Source: Dyella sp. C9
Lineage (GTDB): Bacteria; Pseudomonadota; Gammaproteobacteria; Xanthomonadales; Rhodanobacteraceae
Direction of reading: 5' to 3'
Length of the DNA: 64,000 nucleotides
Assembly: GCF_003332825.1 (NCBI RefSeq)
Contig: NZ_QIRF01000003.1
Span: forward strand, 248,001 to 312,000
The notes under the pieces were generated by a model. The model did no database searches, had not been told where the DNA came from, and worked only from the letters and a program-made list of their open reading frames with translations. Each line of letters opens with the position of its first letter. The stretch's first letter is position 1. Positions 35,755-45,722 of this stretch are shown here, one piece after another. The translations under genes were made by a program, and so were the position numbers.

Positions 35755-36022
35755 ACGGTCAGGCCAGCAGGGTCCTGACGCCCTGGATTCCTATCCGTTC
35801 GACGACGGCCGGGGCGGCCACAGCTGCAGCTGGCGCTCGTGCGGCGCAGTGTTTCGATGCCGATCACCGGGATGCGCTCACGCTGGCGCAGTTCCAGGTG
35901 CTGACACTGGAGCTCACGCCCGGAGCTTCCCCTTGGTTTTTCCCTTGCTGGCGCGCGCCGCGCCAGCCACCTTGCACCCAGGGTTGGAGGGGGCGGCCTC
36001 GTCGGTCGACGAGACCTTTCTT
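35755..36022. other. Gap without a clear gene between the small frame and liuB
   Basis: No supported gene was found in these 268 bases. A plus-strand frame here contains an EF-hand-like string (FDADHRDALTLAQF) but has no start signal. On the minus strand the frame after the carboxylase stop is Lys-rich but also has no start. It may hold decayed coding sequence. Confidence 0.4.
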
Positions 36023-37630
36023 TTACATGCGGAACACGCCGTAGCGCTGCGGCTCGATCGGCGCATTGAGCGAGGCGGAGATGGCCAGGCCCAGCACGCG
36101 TCGCGTATCGGCCGGGTCAATGATGCCGTCGTCCCACAGGCGCGCGCTGGCGTAGTAGGGGTGCCCCTGGCGCTCGTACTGCTCGCGGATCGGGGCCTTG
36201 AAGGCCTCCTCGTCTACCGCGCTCCAGGTCTTGCCGGCGGCCTCGATGCCGTCGCGGCGCACGGTGGCCAGCACCGAGGCTGCCTGCTCGCCGCCCATCA
36301 CGCTGATGCGCGAGTTCGGCCACATCCACAGGAAGCGCGCGCCGTAGGCACGGCCGCACATGGCGTAGTTGCCGGCGCCGAAGCTGCCGCCGATCACCAC
36401 GGTGAACTTGGGCACGTGCGAGCAGGCCACGGCGGTCACCATCTTGGCACCGTCCTTGGCAATGCCGGCGTTCTCGTATTTCTTGCCGACCATGAAGCCG
36501 GTGATGTTCTGCAGGAACACCAGCGGCACGTTGCGCTGGTTGCACAGCTCGATGAAGTGCGCGCCCTTGAGCGCCGACTCCGAAAACAGGATGCCGTTGT
36601 TGGCGATGATGCCGACCGGGTAGCCGTGGATATGCGCGAATCCGCACACCAGGGTTTTGCCGTAGCGGGCCTTGAACTCGTGGAACTCCGAGCCGTCGAC
36701 GATGCGGGCGATCACCTCGCGGATGTCGAACGGACGGCGGGTGTCCTGCGGGATCACGCCGTAGAGCTCCTCGGCGGGGTAGAGCGGCTCGGCCGGGGCC
36801 TTCAGCGCCAGCGGCATGACCTTCCTGCGGTTGAGGCTGGCCACGATATCGCGGGCGATGGACAGCGCATGGGCGTCGTTCTCCGCATAGTGGTCGGCCA
36901 CGCCGGAAACGGCGGTATGGACGTCCGCGCCGCCCAGCGCTTCGGCATCCACCACTTCGCCGGTAGCGGCCTTCACCAGCGGCGGGCCACCGAGGAAGAT
37001 GGTGCCCTGCTCGCGCACGATGATGGTCTCGTCGCTCATCGCCGGCACGTAGGCGCCACCGGCGGTGCAGGAACCCATCACCACGGCGATCTGCGGAATG
37101 CCCAGGCCCGACATGCGCGCCTGGTTGTAGAAGATGCGGCCGAAGTGATCCTTGTCCGGGAACACCTCGTCCTGCAGCGGCAGGAAGGCGCCGCCGGAGT
37201 CGACCAGGTAGATGCAGGGCAGGCGGTTCTCCAGCGCGACTTCCTGCGCCCGCAGGTGCTTCTTCACCGTCATCGGGAAGTAGGTGCCGCCCTTGACCGT
37301 GGCGTCGTTGGCCACCACCACCACCTCGACGCCGTCGACCCGGCCGATGCCGGTGATGATGCCGGCCGCGGGGGCCGCGTCGTCGTACATGCCGTGGGCG
37401 GCCAGCGGGGAGAGTTCCAGGAACGGCGAGCCGGGATCGAGCAGGGCGCGGATGCGCTCGCGTGGCAGCAGCTTGCCGCGGGCCGTGTGTTTCTCGCGGG
37501 CCTTCTCGCCGCCGCCCTCGGCGCTGCGGGCCAACTCGTGGTGCAGGTCGTCCACCAAGCCCTTCAGCTGTGCGCTGCTGGCCTGGAATTCCGGGGAGCG
37601 AGGATCGATCTGCGAGGCAAGGACACTCAT
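36023..37630 (-). CDS. liuB: Methylcrotonyl-CoA carboxylase, carboxyltransferase beta subunit
   Basis: A 535-residue carboxyltransferase that passes CO2 from biotin to 3-methylcrotonyl-CoA. The acyl-CoA carboxylase signature regions are present: [76 protein letters not shown] and [20 protein letters not shown]. The length fits MccB. It stands apart from the alpha subunit (liuD, about 17 kb to the left) and from isovaleryl-CoA dehydrogenase (about 16 kb to the right), all on the same strand. Its start at 37630 follows closely after the lipoprotein-gene terminator. Confidence 0.94.
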   Translation of the reverse strand: MSVLASQIDPRSPEFQASSAQLKGLVDDLHHELARSAEGGGEKAREKHTARGKLLPRERIRALLDPGSPFLELSPLAAHGMYDDAAPAAGIITGIGRVDGVEVVVVANDATVKGGTYFPMTVKKHLRAQEVALENRLPCIYLVDSGGAFLPLQDEVFPDKDHFGRIFYNQARMSGLGIPQIAVVMGSCTAGGAYVPAMSDETIIVREQGTIFLGGPPLVKAATGEVVDAEALGGADVHTAVSGVADHYAENDAHALSIARDIVASLNRRKVMPLALKAPAEPLYPAEELYGVIPQDTRRPFDIREVIARIVDGSEFHEFKARYGKTLVCGFAHIHGYPVGIIANNGILFSESALKGAHFIELCNQRNVPLVFLQNITGFMVGKKYENAGIAKDGAKMVTAVACSHVPKFTVVIGGSFGAGNYAMCGRAYGARFLWMWPNSRISVMGGEQAASVLATVRRDGIEAAGKTWSAVDEEAFKAPIREQYERQGHPYYASARLWDDGIIDPADTRRVLGLAISASLNAPIEPQRYGVFRM

Positions 37631-37720
37631 GAGCTGCTGCCGTTCAAGGGGAGCCCCGGATGATAGCGGTCCGGGTGCGCCGGCTAAATCGGCGTCGCAG
37701 CATGAGCAGGGGGCATAAAA

Positions 37721-37749
37721 AAAACCGGCCGCGCAAGGCGGCCGGTTTT
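37721..37749 (-). terminator. Intrinsic terminator of the Ala/Pro-rich lipoprotein gene
   Basis: A perfect 12-base stem with a 5-base loop is followed, reading leftward, by a run of eight T (the plus strand shows AAAAAAAA at 37717-37724). It ends the lipoprotein transcript before liuB. A second palindrome (AAGTACAC, GA, GTGTACTT) at 37753-37770 lies just before it and overlaps the lipoprotein stop codon. Confidence 0.88.
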
Positions 37750-37768
37750 CCGAAGTACACGAGTGTAC

Positions 37769-38047
37769 TTAGTGACCGGCGGTCGAAGCAGCAGCCGGAG
37801 CAGCAGCGGTCGAAGCCGGAGCCGCCTGGTCAGCCGGAGCCGGGGCCGGCTGTTCGGCCGGAGCAGCAGCGGTCGAAGCCGGAGCAGCCGCCGGAGCTTC
37901 GGCAGCAGCCTTCTGAGCCTGGTCAGCAGCCTGCTGAGCCTGGTCAGCCGACTTCTGGGCGTCCTGCGCGGAATCCTGCGCGCCGTTGCTGCAAGCCGCC
38001 AGCAGCGCGACGAGCGCAGAGGCGAGAAGGGTACGCGTGAACTTCAT
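37769..38047 (-). CDS. Small Ala/Gln/Pro-rich lipoprotein
   Basis: A 92-residue lipoprotein with the signal MKFTRTLLASALVALLAAC and lipobox Cys19. The mature part first has a helical Gln/Ala/Asp/Lys repeat (QDAQKSADQAQQAADQAQKA), likely a coiled coil as in Lpp-like proteins. Then follows a disordered Pro/Ala stretch in which ASTAAAPA occurs twice. The DNA under this part carries a 28-base perfect direct repeat (37795-37822 and 37858-37885). It probably sits in the outer membrane and reaches into the periplasm. A strong terminator follows. Upstream is a separate intergenic region, so it has its own promoter. Confidence 0.8.
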   Translation of the reverse strand: MKFTRTLLASALVALLAACSNGAQDSAQDAQKSADQAQQAADQAQKAAAEAPAAAPASTAAAPAEQPAPAPADQAAPASTAAAPAAASTAGH

Positions 38048-38129
38048 GTTGAATCTCCTTTGCCGTGGAATGCCGTTTGGCGGGCGTATTAATAGCGCTT
38101 TCGTTGAAAATGCGCCACATATTTATGTG

Positions 38130-38156
38130 AAGCGGGGAAACCGGTTAACCCCGCTT
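38130..38156 (-). terminator. Hairpin downstream of the thiolase gene
   Basis: An 8-base stem (AAGCGGGG and CCCCGCTT) with an 11-base loop lies 38 bases past the thiolase stop, reading leftward. No long T-run follows. A palindrome CACATA-TT-TATGTG at 38116-38129 lies next to it and could belong to the lipoprotein promoter region. Confidence 0.5.
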
Positions 38157-38193
38157 TCATCGGCGATCGCCCGTACAGGCGCCGTGAAGGGTG

Positions 38194-39378
38194 TCAGTCC
38201 AGCAGTTCCACCGCGACCGCGGTGGCTTCGCCGCCGCCGATGCACAGCGAGGCGACGCCGCGCTTGAGGCCGCGGGTCTTGAGCGCATTGAGCAGGGTCA
38301 CCACCAGGCGGGCGCCGCTGGCGCCGATCGGATGGCCCAGCGCGCAGGCGCCGCCGTTGACGTTGATCTTGTCGTGCGGGATGTCCAGCTCGCGCATGGC
38401 GGCCATGGCCACCACCGCGAAAGCCTCGTTGACCTCGAACAGGTCCACGTCGGAGACCTTCCAGCCGGCCTTCTCCAGCACCTTGTGCAGGGCACCGACC
38501 GGCGCCGTGGTGAACCACTCCGGCTCCTGCGAGTGCGTGGCATGGGCCACGACGCGGGCCAGCGGCTTCAGGCCACGCGCCTTGGCGTCATCGGCTGACA
38601 GCAGCACGAGGGCAGCGGCGCCGTCGGAAATGCTCGACGAGCTGGCTGCGGTGATGGTGCCGTTTTCCTTGCGGAACGCGGGCTTGAGCGAGGCGATCTT
38701 GCTCACGTCGGAGCGGCCGGGCTGCTCGTCGGTGTCGAACTTGACCTCGCCCTTGCGGGTGGCCACGGTCACCGGAACGATTTCATCGGCGAAGGCACCC
38801 GACTGCTGGGCGGCCTTGGCGCGCTCCACCGAAGCAGTGGCGAACGCGTCCTGTTCCTCGCGGGTGAAGTGGTACTTGTCGGCACACTGCTCGCCGAACA
38901 CGCCCATGGCCTTGCCGTCGTACGGGTTGGTCAGGCCGTCCCACGCCATGTGGTCGACCAGGGTGCCGTCGCCATAGCGGATGCCGGTGCGCGCATTGAC
39001 CATGTGCGGGGCATTGGTCATGGACTCCATGCCACCGGCCACCACCACGGAGGCGGAGCCGGCCTTGATCAGGTCATGGGCCAGCATCACGGCCTTCATG
39101 CCCGAGCCGCAGACCTTGTTGATGGTGGTGCAGCCGGCGGAGGGCGGCAGGCCCGCGCCCAGCGAGGCCTGGCGTGCCGGCGCCTGGCCCAGGTTGGCGG
39201 GCAGCACGCAGCCCATGATCACTTCGCTGACATCGCCCACGGCGAGGCCCGACTGTTCCAGAGCGGCGCGGATGGCGGTGGCGCCCAGCGTGGGCGTGGG
39301 TACACCGGTGAACTGGCCGAGGAAGGAGCCAATGGCAGTGCGCTTGGCACCGACGATGACAACGCTGACGTCCGACAT
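38194..39378 (-). CDS. Acetyl-CoA C-acyltransferase (thiolase)
   Basis: A 394-residue thiolase that joins or splits acetoacetyl-CoA or longer 3-ketoacyl-CoA. The nucleophile cysteine is in INKVCGSGMKAVMLA, the central FEVNEAFAVVAM motif and the GGACALGHPIGASGAR motif with its His are intact, and the second Cys is in SLCIGGGEATAVAVE. The ATG at 39378 is preceded by GGAG at 6 bases and decides against the longer frame. With HMG-CoA lyase in the same region it could finish leucine breakdown by splitting acetoacetyl-CoA, although the exact chain length preference is unknown. Confidence 0.92.
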   Translation of the reverse strand: MSDVSVVIVGAKRTAIGSFLGQFTGVPTPTLGATAIRAALEQSGLAVGDVSEVIMGCVLPANLGQAPARQASLGAGLPPSAGCTTINKVCGSGMKAVMLAHDLIKAGSASVVVAGGMESMTNAPHMVNARTGIRYGDGTLVDHMAWDGLTNPYDGKAMGVFGEQCADKYHFTREEQDAFATASVERAKAAQQSGAFADEIVPVTVATRKGEVKFDTDEQPGRSDVSKIASLKPAFRKENGTITAASSSSISDGAAALVLLSADDAKARGLKPLARVVAHATHSQEPEWFTTAPVGALHKVLEKAGWKVSDVDLFEVNEAFAVVAMAAMRELDIPHDKINVNGGACALGHPIGASGARLVVTLLNALKTRGLKRGVASLCIGGGEATAVAVELLD

Positions 39379-39604
39379 GGGTATCTCCGCAAGTACTTGA
39401 TAGGGCAAGAGCTGCCCGGATGAGCCAGGGGATTATCGCAGTCCACCGCTGACCGGGGCAAACCAGCCTCTTTTGCGATGGCAGTGCGATCTTGCCGCCA
39501 TTTAGTTGCGTTTTCGTTGTGCCACTATGTGCCCGCTGCGCGATACGGCGCTGGGGACGGCGCGCGGCGGGGAATCCGGGAGTTGAGGCTGCGGAGGGGA
39601 AGCC

Positions 39605-42424
39605 ATGAATACGGGTATGCAGGGCATGCGCTACCGTCGGGGAGCGGTGCTGGTGTGGGCGGCATTGGGGCTGGCCGCGTGCGGCGGTGGTGGCGGCAAC
39701 GTCAAGTCGTCCCAGTCGAGCAACAACAATAACAATCCGTCGACGCCGCCGGCGTCATCTTCGAGCGTGGTGCAGCCGCCGATCGACGCGCAGCTGAGCA
39801 TCACCAATGCCTATGCCGCCCATTCGGCTGGCTACACCGGCACCGGGGTCACCATCGGCATCGTGGATACTGGCGTGATGGCCAGCCAGCCGTCGCTTGC
39901 CGGGCGCGTGATCAAGGAACTGACCTACGTCGATCCGAGCAACAACAACCTGAGCGTGGATGACGTCAACGGACACGGCACCTACGTGGCGGAAATCGCC
40001 GCAGGCACGTCGTTTGGCCAGTTCGCCGGCGGCATCGCACCGGGCGCGGACATCGTCTCGGCGCGCATCATCGACGACAACGCGCCGGACGACAACGGCT
40101 CGACTGCCGCGAGCACGGTGACATCCTCCGATGCGATTCCATTGGCTCAGGTCAGCTCGGACCTGATCGCCAATGGCGTGAAGGTGATGAACAATTCCTG
40201 GGGCGGCATCAGCTGGAGTTCCAGCGACACCGCCACCACGCAGGCCTATCACGATGCCTACAGCACCTTCATCAACACGTGGGGTGGCCTGGTGGTGTTC
40301 GCCGCGGGCAACGACTCGCAGGCCAATCCCGACACCATCGCTACGCTGCCCAGCCTCGCGCCGGACCTGGAAAAGGGCTGGCTCACCGTGGTCGCCACCA
40401 ACAGCAACAACCCGACGCAGTTGGACAGCTATTCCAACAAGTGCGGCATCGCGATGAACTACTGCCTGGCCGCGCCGGGTGATGTCATCGTCAGCGGCAA
40501 GAGCGACACCAGCCTCGCCAATGAGACGTACTGGATCGTCGAGGGAACCTCGATATCGGCACCGATCGTGAGCGGTGCCGCGGCGCTGGTGTGGCAGGCC
40601 TATCCCTATTTCAGCAACGACCTGGTACGGCAGACCCTGCTGGGTACCGCCGATCCACTGGGTGGCTCGCAGCCCAACCCCACCTTCGGCTACGGCGAAC
40701 TGGACGTGGGCAAAGCGGTGAATGGCCCGGAGCAGTTCAACTGGGGTGACGTCACGGTCAGCTTCAGCGGCAGCTCCAGCTGGAACAATCCCATTTCCGG
40801 CGCCGGTGGCCTGATCAAGCAGGGTACCGGCACACTGACACTTACCCAGCCCTCCACCTATACCGGCCTGACCCAGGTGCAGGGCGGCATGCTGGTGGCG
40901 CAGTCGCTGGCAGCGGACGTCAGCATCGGAGCGCAAGGCGTGCTCAGCGGCACGCCGCATGTCGGCGGCACGGTCACCAATGCGGGTGTGCTGGCGGTGG
41001 GGAGTTCCAACGTCACCATCGGCGGCAATTACAGCCAGCAGGGTGCAGGCCGCCTGGCGGTATCGCTGGGTTCGGCGTTGCTCGTGACGGGTTCGGCCAG
41101 CATCACCGGCGGCGACCTCTACGTCACCGGCGCCAACCAGGGCTACCAGGCCAATTCGCATACCAACGTGCTCACCGCCAACGGTGGCCTCACCGGTACG
41201 TTCTCCGCGCTCAACACGGCCACCGGCGTGTTGCTCACGGCCACGCTCAACTACGACGCCGACGATGCGTGGTTGAACGTGAGCCAGGTGCAGGCCAGCA
41301 GCGTCACCGGCGTGACCTATACGCCGGCGTCCTACGGCGCCGCGCAGCGCGTGGATGAAGCCTTCAGCACGGTCAATGCACAGGTCTCGGGCACCACCAC
41401 CGGCACGGGCGTGCCCAGCTCCTTCATCTCCGGTGCGGCAGCGCTGCAGCAAACGACCACGGCCGCTGCCCTGCAGCAGTCGCTGGCCAGCCTGTCGGGC
41501 CAGTTGCTCGCCTCGGGTGCGGCCATGACCTTCGAGGCGATGGATGCCGGTACGCGCGCGCTGTCCACCCGTTTCGACCAGCTCACCGATGTCGGCGCCG
41601 TGGGGGGCTGGACGCAGACGCTGGGCGACTACGGCAGCCTCAGCCGCAGCGGTTACGACAGCGTGGGTTACGACCTCAACGGCTGGATGGTCGGCCAGGA
41701 CCGTCGCCTGGGCAGCAATGGAGTGGTCGGATTTGCCGTGGCGCAGAGCAACGACCTGGGCCGCCTCGATGAATTTGCCGACCAAGGCCAGAGTCGCGCC
41801 GTCGAAGGCATGCTCTATGGCGGCCTGGTGCAGAACCAGTGGTATGCCATGGGCCGCTTTGGCGTGGGCAGCTACCGGGAGGACATCCGCCGGCACCTCG
41901 AGCTGGGCAGCGACGTGGAGAGCGTGGCTTCCGACACCTACGGCCACTACGGCATTGCCTATGGCGAAAGCGGCTATCGCATGTCGCTGGGCAGCGTGCA
42001 GTTCACCCCCTACGTGAACCTGCAGTACGCCAACATCGAGACGGACGGTTACGACGAACTCGGCGGCGACGGCTTCGGCCTCAAGGCCGCTGCACAGGGC
42101 GTGCAGCGCTGGCAGGGTGGTGTGGGCCTGCGCGCGGCGCAGGACTGGACCCTGGCGGGCGGCAGTCACCTCAGCCTGCAGGCGCACATGCTGTGGCAGC
42201 GCGCCTTCAGCATGCGAGGCGATGTGGTCGACGCGAGCTTTGCCGTGCTCAACCAATGGGCTCCGGTGGGCGGCATCGGGCTGTCGCGTTATGGCGGCGA
42301 TGCAGGCCTGGACCTCGACTGGGCCATCGGCGGGGGCTCCCATCTTTCGCTGGGCCTGGACCAGTACGTGGCCCAGCATGATCACGGCAAGATGGATACG
42401 CTGAACTACCGACTCTTGTTCTGA
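39605..42424 (+). CDS. Lipoprotein subtilisin-type autotransporter, copy 1
   Basis: A 939-residue type Va autotransporter with a serine protease passenger. The lipobox LGLAAC gives Cys26, followed by a Gly/Asn/Ser linker. The S8 peptidase covers about residues 60-375 with catalytic Asp88 (GIVDTG), His124 (NGHGTYVAE) and Ser316 (EGTSISAP). A beta-helical part with a PATR-like repeat (LIKQGTGTLTLTQPSTYTG) follows, and the last 280 residues form the autotransporter barrel, ending in YRLLF. Similar lipid-anchored proteases, such as NalP of Neisseria, trim other surface proteins. AGGGGAAG precedes the ATG. A paralogue follows in tandem. Confidence 0.9.
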   Translation: MNTGMQGMRYRRGAVLVWAALGLAACGGGGGNVKSSQSSNNNNNPSTPPASSSSVVQPPIDAQLSITNAYAAHSAGYTGTGVTIGIVDTGVMASQPSLAGRVIKELTYVDPSNNNLSVDDVNGHGTYVAEIAAGTSFGQFAGGIAPGADIVSARIIDDNAPDDNGSTAASTVTSSDAIPLAQVSSDLIANGVKVMNNSWGGISWSSSDTATTQAYHDAYSTFINTWGGLVVFAAGNDSQANPDTIATLPSLAPDLEKGWLTVVATNSNNPTQLDSYSNKCGIAMNYCLAAPGDVIVSGKSDTSLANETYWIVEGTSISAPIVSGAAALVWQAYPYFSNDLVRQTLLGTADPLGGSQPNPTFGYGELDVGKAVNGPEQFNWGDVTVSFSGSSSWNNPISGAGGLIKQGTGTLTLTQPSTYTGLTQVQGGMLVAQSLAADVSIGAQGVLSGTPHVGGTVTNAGVLAVGSSNVTIGGNYSQQGAGRLAVSLGSALLVTGSASITGGDLYVTGANQGYQANSHTNVLTANGGLTGTFSALNTATGVLLTATLNYDADDAWLNVSQVQASSVTGVTYTPASYGAAQRVDEAFSTVNAQVSGTTTGTGVPSSFISGAAALQQTTTAAALQQSLASLSGQLLASGAAMTFEAMDAGTRALSTRFDQLTDVGAVGGWTQTLGDYGSLSRSGYDSVGYDLNGWMVGQDRRLGSNGVVGFAVAQSNDLGRLDEFADQGQSRAVEGMLYGGLVQNQWYAMGRFGVGSYREDIRRHLELGSDVESVASDTYGHYGIAYGESGYRMSLGSVQFTPYVNLQYANIETDGYDELGGDGFGLKAAAQGVQRWQGGVGLRAAQDWTLAGGSHLSLQAHMLWQRAFSMRGDVVDASFAVLNQWAPVGGIGLSRYGGDAGLDLDWAIGGGSHLSLGLDQYVAQHDHGKMDTLNYRLLF

Positions 42425-42791
42425 TCGCTGCTTACTCCCGGGGGGGCCACCGATTGGCTCCGGGCCCGCCAGGAGCGGTGGCGGACCTCGTGTCCTTGCG
42501 GCCCAGCGATGCCGCTTTGCTGCGGAGCGCGCCTGTTCCCTGCCGCTTCCGCCCAGCCGGGCGGGGCGCCAGGGCAGCGCCAGATGACCTGAAGCGACCC
42601 CGGTGCGGCGGGCCTGCATAGGCCGCTGCGGCGCACCGTCTGCCACGAAGGGGGGCCCCGGACTGTGCGCCGGCGCCGGCATTCGCCAGTAAATTTATGC
42701 GAATATGGCGCAAGGAAGTGCTGGCGGAGTCCAGTCATTACGCCGGCCGCGCTGGGATTGCACGGGATGCCCAAAGGGCACAGGGGACGCT
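42425..42791. other. Intergenic region between the two autotransporters
   Basis: These 367 bases hold no credible gene. A hairpin with 7-base outer arms (GCCACCG and CGGTGGC, 42446-42482) and a 5-base inner stem follows copy 1 and may act as a terminator. Near the right end ATTCGC and GCGAAT surround an AT-rich centre, a possible promoter or operator for copy 2. The rest is GC-rich without a pattern. Confidence 0.5.
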
Positions 42792-45722
42792 ATGGATGGT
42801 GATTTGCGCGGAATGCGATTCCGCCAGATGTCTGTGTTGGTGGGCATGGCGCTGGGCGTGAGCGCCTGCGGTGGCGGTGCCAACGGCAACGTGAAGGTGC
42901 AGCCTTACTCGGCCCCCTCGGGCTACACGCCACCGAGTTCGGGCTACAAGCCGCCCAGCCGGGGATACCAGCCACCCAGTTCGGTGTATCGGCCGCCCGG
43001 CAGCCCCGGCACCACGCCGAACCCGCCTTCGGGCAGCACGCCGTCGTTGCCGACGCCACCGATCGACGCCCAGCTGTCGCTGACCAACGCCTATGCCGCG
43101 CAGAAGGCCGGCCTCACCGGCGCCGGCATCACCATCGGCGTGGTCGACAGCGGCGTCATGCGCAACCACCCGACGTTGGCGGGCAGGGTCAAGCAGGAAC
43201 AGATCTACGTCGACCCCGGCACCAACAACCTATCGGTCGACGATGTGGTCGGCCATGGCACCTGGGTGGCCGAAATCGCGGCCGGCAAGGCGTTCGGCAC
43301 GTTTGCCGGCGGCCTCGCCCCGGGCGCCTCGCTGGTGTCCGCGCGCATCATTTCGGACAAGTCCCCGGACGACAACGGCAGCACCGCGCCGGCGAAAGTG
43401 ACCGCGGCTGATGCCCGGCCGCTGCAGACCATCAACGCCAACCTGATCTCCGCGGGCGTGCGCGTGATGAACAACTCCTGGGCCGGCATCACCTGGGACG
43501 CGAGCGATCCGGCCACCACCCAGGGCTTCCACGACGCCTACAGCCCCTTCATCAACTCCTGGGGCGGGCTGGTGGTGTTCGCTGCCGGCAACGACTCGCA
43601 GGCCAACCCCAGCACCATGGCCACGCTGCCCAGTCTGGCGCCCGACCTTGAGAAGGGTTGGCTCACCGTGGTGGCGCTGGACAGCAACAATCCCAGCCAA
43701 CTGGCCAATTACTCGGACCAGTGCGGCGTGGCGATGAAATACTGCCTCGCCGCGCCCGGCAACGTGATCGTCAGCGGCAAGGACGACACCAACGCCAGCC
43801 AGGAATACTGGATCGTCCAGGGCACCTCGTTCGCGGCGCCCGCGGTATCCGGTGCGGCGGCGCTGGTATGGCAGGCCTTTCCGTACTTCACCAACGACCA
43901 GGTGAGACAGACCCTGCTCGGCACGGCCGATCCGCTGGGCGGTTCGCAGCCCAATGCCGTGTTCGGTTACGGCGCGCTCGACGTGGGGCGTGCGGTGAAG
44001 GGGCCGGGGCGCTTCGACTGGGGCGACTTCAATGTCACGCTCAATGGCAACTCCACCTGGGGCAACGCCATCAGTGGTGCGGGCGGCCTGATCAAGCAAG
44101 GCACCGGCACGCTGACGCTTGCGCAGGCGCCGAGCTTCCAGGGCGATACGCATGTTGCACAGGGCACGCTGGTCGCGCCGTCGCTGGCCGGCAACCTGTA
44201 CATCGACAAGGCCGGTGCGGTGATGAGCGGTGCCCACAGCTTCGCCAAGGACGTGGACAACCTGGGCACGCTGGTGGTCGCCGGTGGCGACGTGCATGTC
44301 AGCGGCAGCTATTACCAGGGGTTCACCTCTGCCGACACCCAGACGGGGCGCCTGGCGGTGGAACTGGGTTCCGCGCTCAACGTGGACGGCAAGGCGATGC
44401 TGGCGGGCGGCGACCTGTATGTCATCGGTGCCAAGCAGGGTTACGTGGCCAGCGCGCACACCAATGTGCTCACGGCGAAGGGCGGCCTCACCGGCACCTT
44501 CTCCGGCCTGGACGTGGCGCAGGGCGTGCTGTTGTCGGCCACGCTCAACTACGACAGCAGCAGTGCGTGGCTCAATGTCAGCCAGGTACAGGCGACCGCC
44601 GTTGCCGGCATGACCTATACCGCTGCCTCGTTTGGCGCCGCGCAACGCGTGGACAACGCCTTCAGCGAGATCAATACGCAGCTGGGGCAGGGCGGCGCGG
44701 CCGCCGTTTCCACCGACTTTGTCGGCAGCGCGGCGAACCTGCAGCAGACGGCCAGCACGGCTGCGCTGCAGCGTTCGCTGGAAAGTCTCTCGGGCCAGAT
44801 GCACGCTGCCAGCGCGGCGATGACTTTCGAGGCCATCGACGCGGGCACGCGTGCCTTGTCGGACCACTTCGACGACCTGGTCGACAGCCGCGGCAAGGCC
44901 GGAGGCTGGGCCCAGTCGCTGGGCTACCACGGCAGCATGAGCCGCAGCGGCTACGACAGCATCGGTTATGACCTCAGCGGCTGGATGGCGGGCCAGGACC
45001 GTCGCGTGGGCAGCAATGGCGTGTTCGGTTTCGCAGTCAGCCAGAGCCAGGGCCTGGGGCGCCTGGCCGAATACGCCGACCAGGGCCAGAGCCGCGCGGT
45101 CGAAGGCATGTTGTACGGCGGCGTGATGCAGGATGCCTGGTACACCATGGGGCGGCTGGGCTTGGGCAGCTATCGCGAGGATATGCGCCGGCACGTTGAA
45201 CTGGGCAGCGACGTGGCGGCGGTGGCCAGCGATACCAACGGGCGCTATGCGGTGGCCTACGGCGAAAGCGGCTATCGCGCGTCACTCGGCGGCGTGCAGT
45301 TCACGCCGTATGCGAACCTGGAATATGCGCGCATCCAGCGCGACGGCTTCAACGAACTGGGTGGCGATGGCTTCGGGTTGAAGTCGGCTTCGCAGACCGT
45401 GGAGCGGTGGCAGGCCGGCGTGGGCCTGCGCGCCGGCCATCGTTGGCAGCTGGCCGGCGGCGGAAGCCTCAACGTGCAGGGACACCTGCAATGGCAGCAG
45501 GCGTTCGGCATGCATGGCGACGTGTTCGATGCCAGCTTCACCGCGGTGGACCAATGGGCGCCGGTCGGGGGTGTGGGCCTTTCGCGCTACCAGGGGCAGG
45601 CCGGGCTGACCCTCGACTGGGCCATGTCGGCCCGCTCCAGCCTGCAGTTCGGCATGGACCAGTATTTCGGCCAGCGCAGCGACGGCATGATGGGCACGCT
45701 CAATTATCGGCTAGCGTTTTGA
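42792..45722 (+). CDS. Lipoprotein subtilisin-type autotransporter, copy 2
   Basis: A 976-residue paralogue of the preceding gene, very similar over the protease and barrel. The lipobox GVSAC has Cys26. Unlike copy 1, it has a Pro-rich spacer of GY-x-PPS type repeats at residues 44-70. The catalytic residues are Asp119 (GVVDSG), His155 (VGHGTWVAE) and Ser346 (QGTSFAAP). The beta-helical part carries the same LIKQGTGTLTL repeat, and the barrel ends NYRLAF. The ATG at 42792 has GGGGA close upstream; the frame stays open further left without support. Tandem copies suggest divided targets or antigenic change. Confidence 0.9.
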   Translation: MDGDLRGMRFRQMSVLVGMALGVSACGGGANGNVKVQPYSAPSGYTPPSSGYKPPSRGYQPPSSVYRPPGSPGTTPNPPSGSTPSLPTPPIDAQLSLTNAYAAQKAGLTGAGITIGVVDSGVMRNHPTLAGRVKQEQIYVDPGTNNLSVDDVVGHGTWVAEIAAGKAFGTFAGGLAPGASLVSARIISDKSPDDNGSTAPAKVTAADARPLQTINANLISAGVRVMNNSWAGITWDASDPATTQGFHDAYSPFINSWGGLVVFAAGNDSQANPSTMATLPSLAPDLEKGWLTVVALDSNNPSQLANYSDQCGVAMKYCLAAPGNVIVSGKDDTNASQEYWIVQGTSFAAPAVSGAAALVWQAFPYFTNDQVRQTLLGTADPLGGSQPNAVFGYGALDVGRAVKGPGRFDWGDFNVTLNGNSTWGNAISGAGGLIKQGTGTLTLAQAPSFQGDTHVAQGTLVAPSLAGNLYIDKAGAVMSGAHSFAKDVDNLGTLVVAGGDVHVSGSYYQGFTSADTQTGRLAVELGSALNVDGKAMLAGGDLYVIGAKQGYVASAHTNVLTAKGGLTGTFSGLDVAQGVLLSATLNYDSSSAWLNVSQVQATAVAGMTYTAASFGAAQRVDNAFSEINTQLGQGGAAAVSTDFVGSAANLQQTASTAALQRSLESLSGQMHAASAAMTFEAIDAGTRALSDHFDDLVDSRGKAGGWAQSLGYHGSMSRSGYDSIGYDLSGWMAGQDRRVGSNGVFGFAVSQSQGLGRLAEYADQGQSRAVEGMLYGGVMQDAWYTMGRLGLGSYREDMRRHVELGSDVAAVASDTNGRYAVAYGESGYRASLGGVQFTPYANLEYARIQRDGFNELGGDGFGLKSASQTVERWQAGVGLRAGHRWQLAGGGSLNVQGHLQWQQAFGMHGDVFDASFTAVDQWAPVGGVGLSRYQGQAGLTLDWAMSARSSLQFGMDQYFGQRSDGMMGTLNYRLAF

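Noticed and set aside
35733..36044. A plus-strand frame with an EF-hand-like string
   Set aside because: One partial motif without a proper Gly at position 6 and without a start signal; most likely chance.
39755..42682. A 975-codon open frame on the minus strand over autotransporter copy 1
   Set aside because: The opposite frame has clear catalytic motifs and a barrel; the antisense frame is a high-GC shadow with no recognisable pattern.
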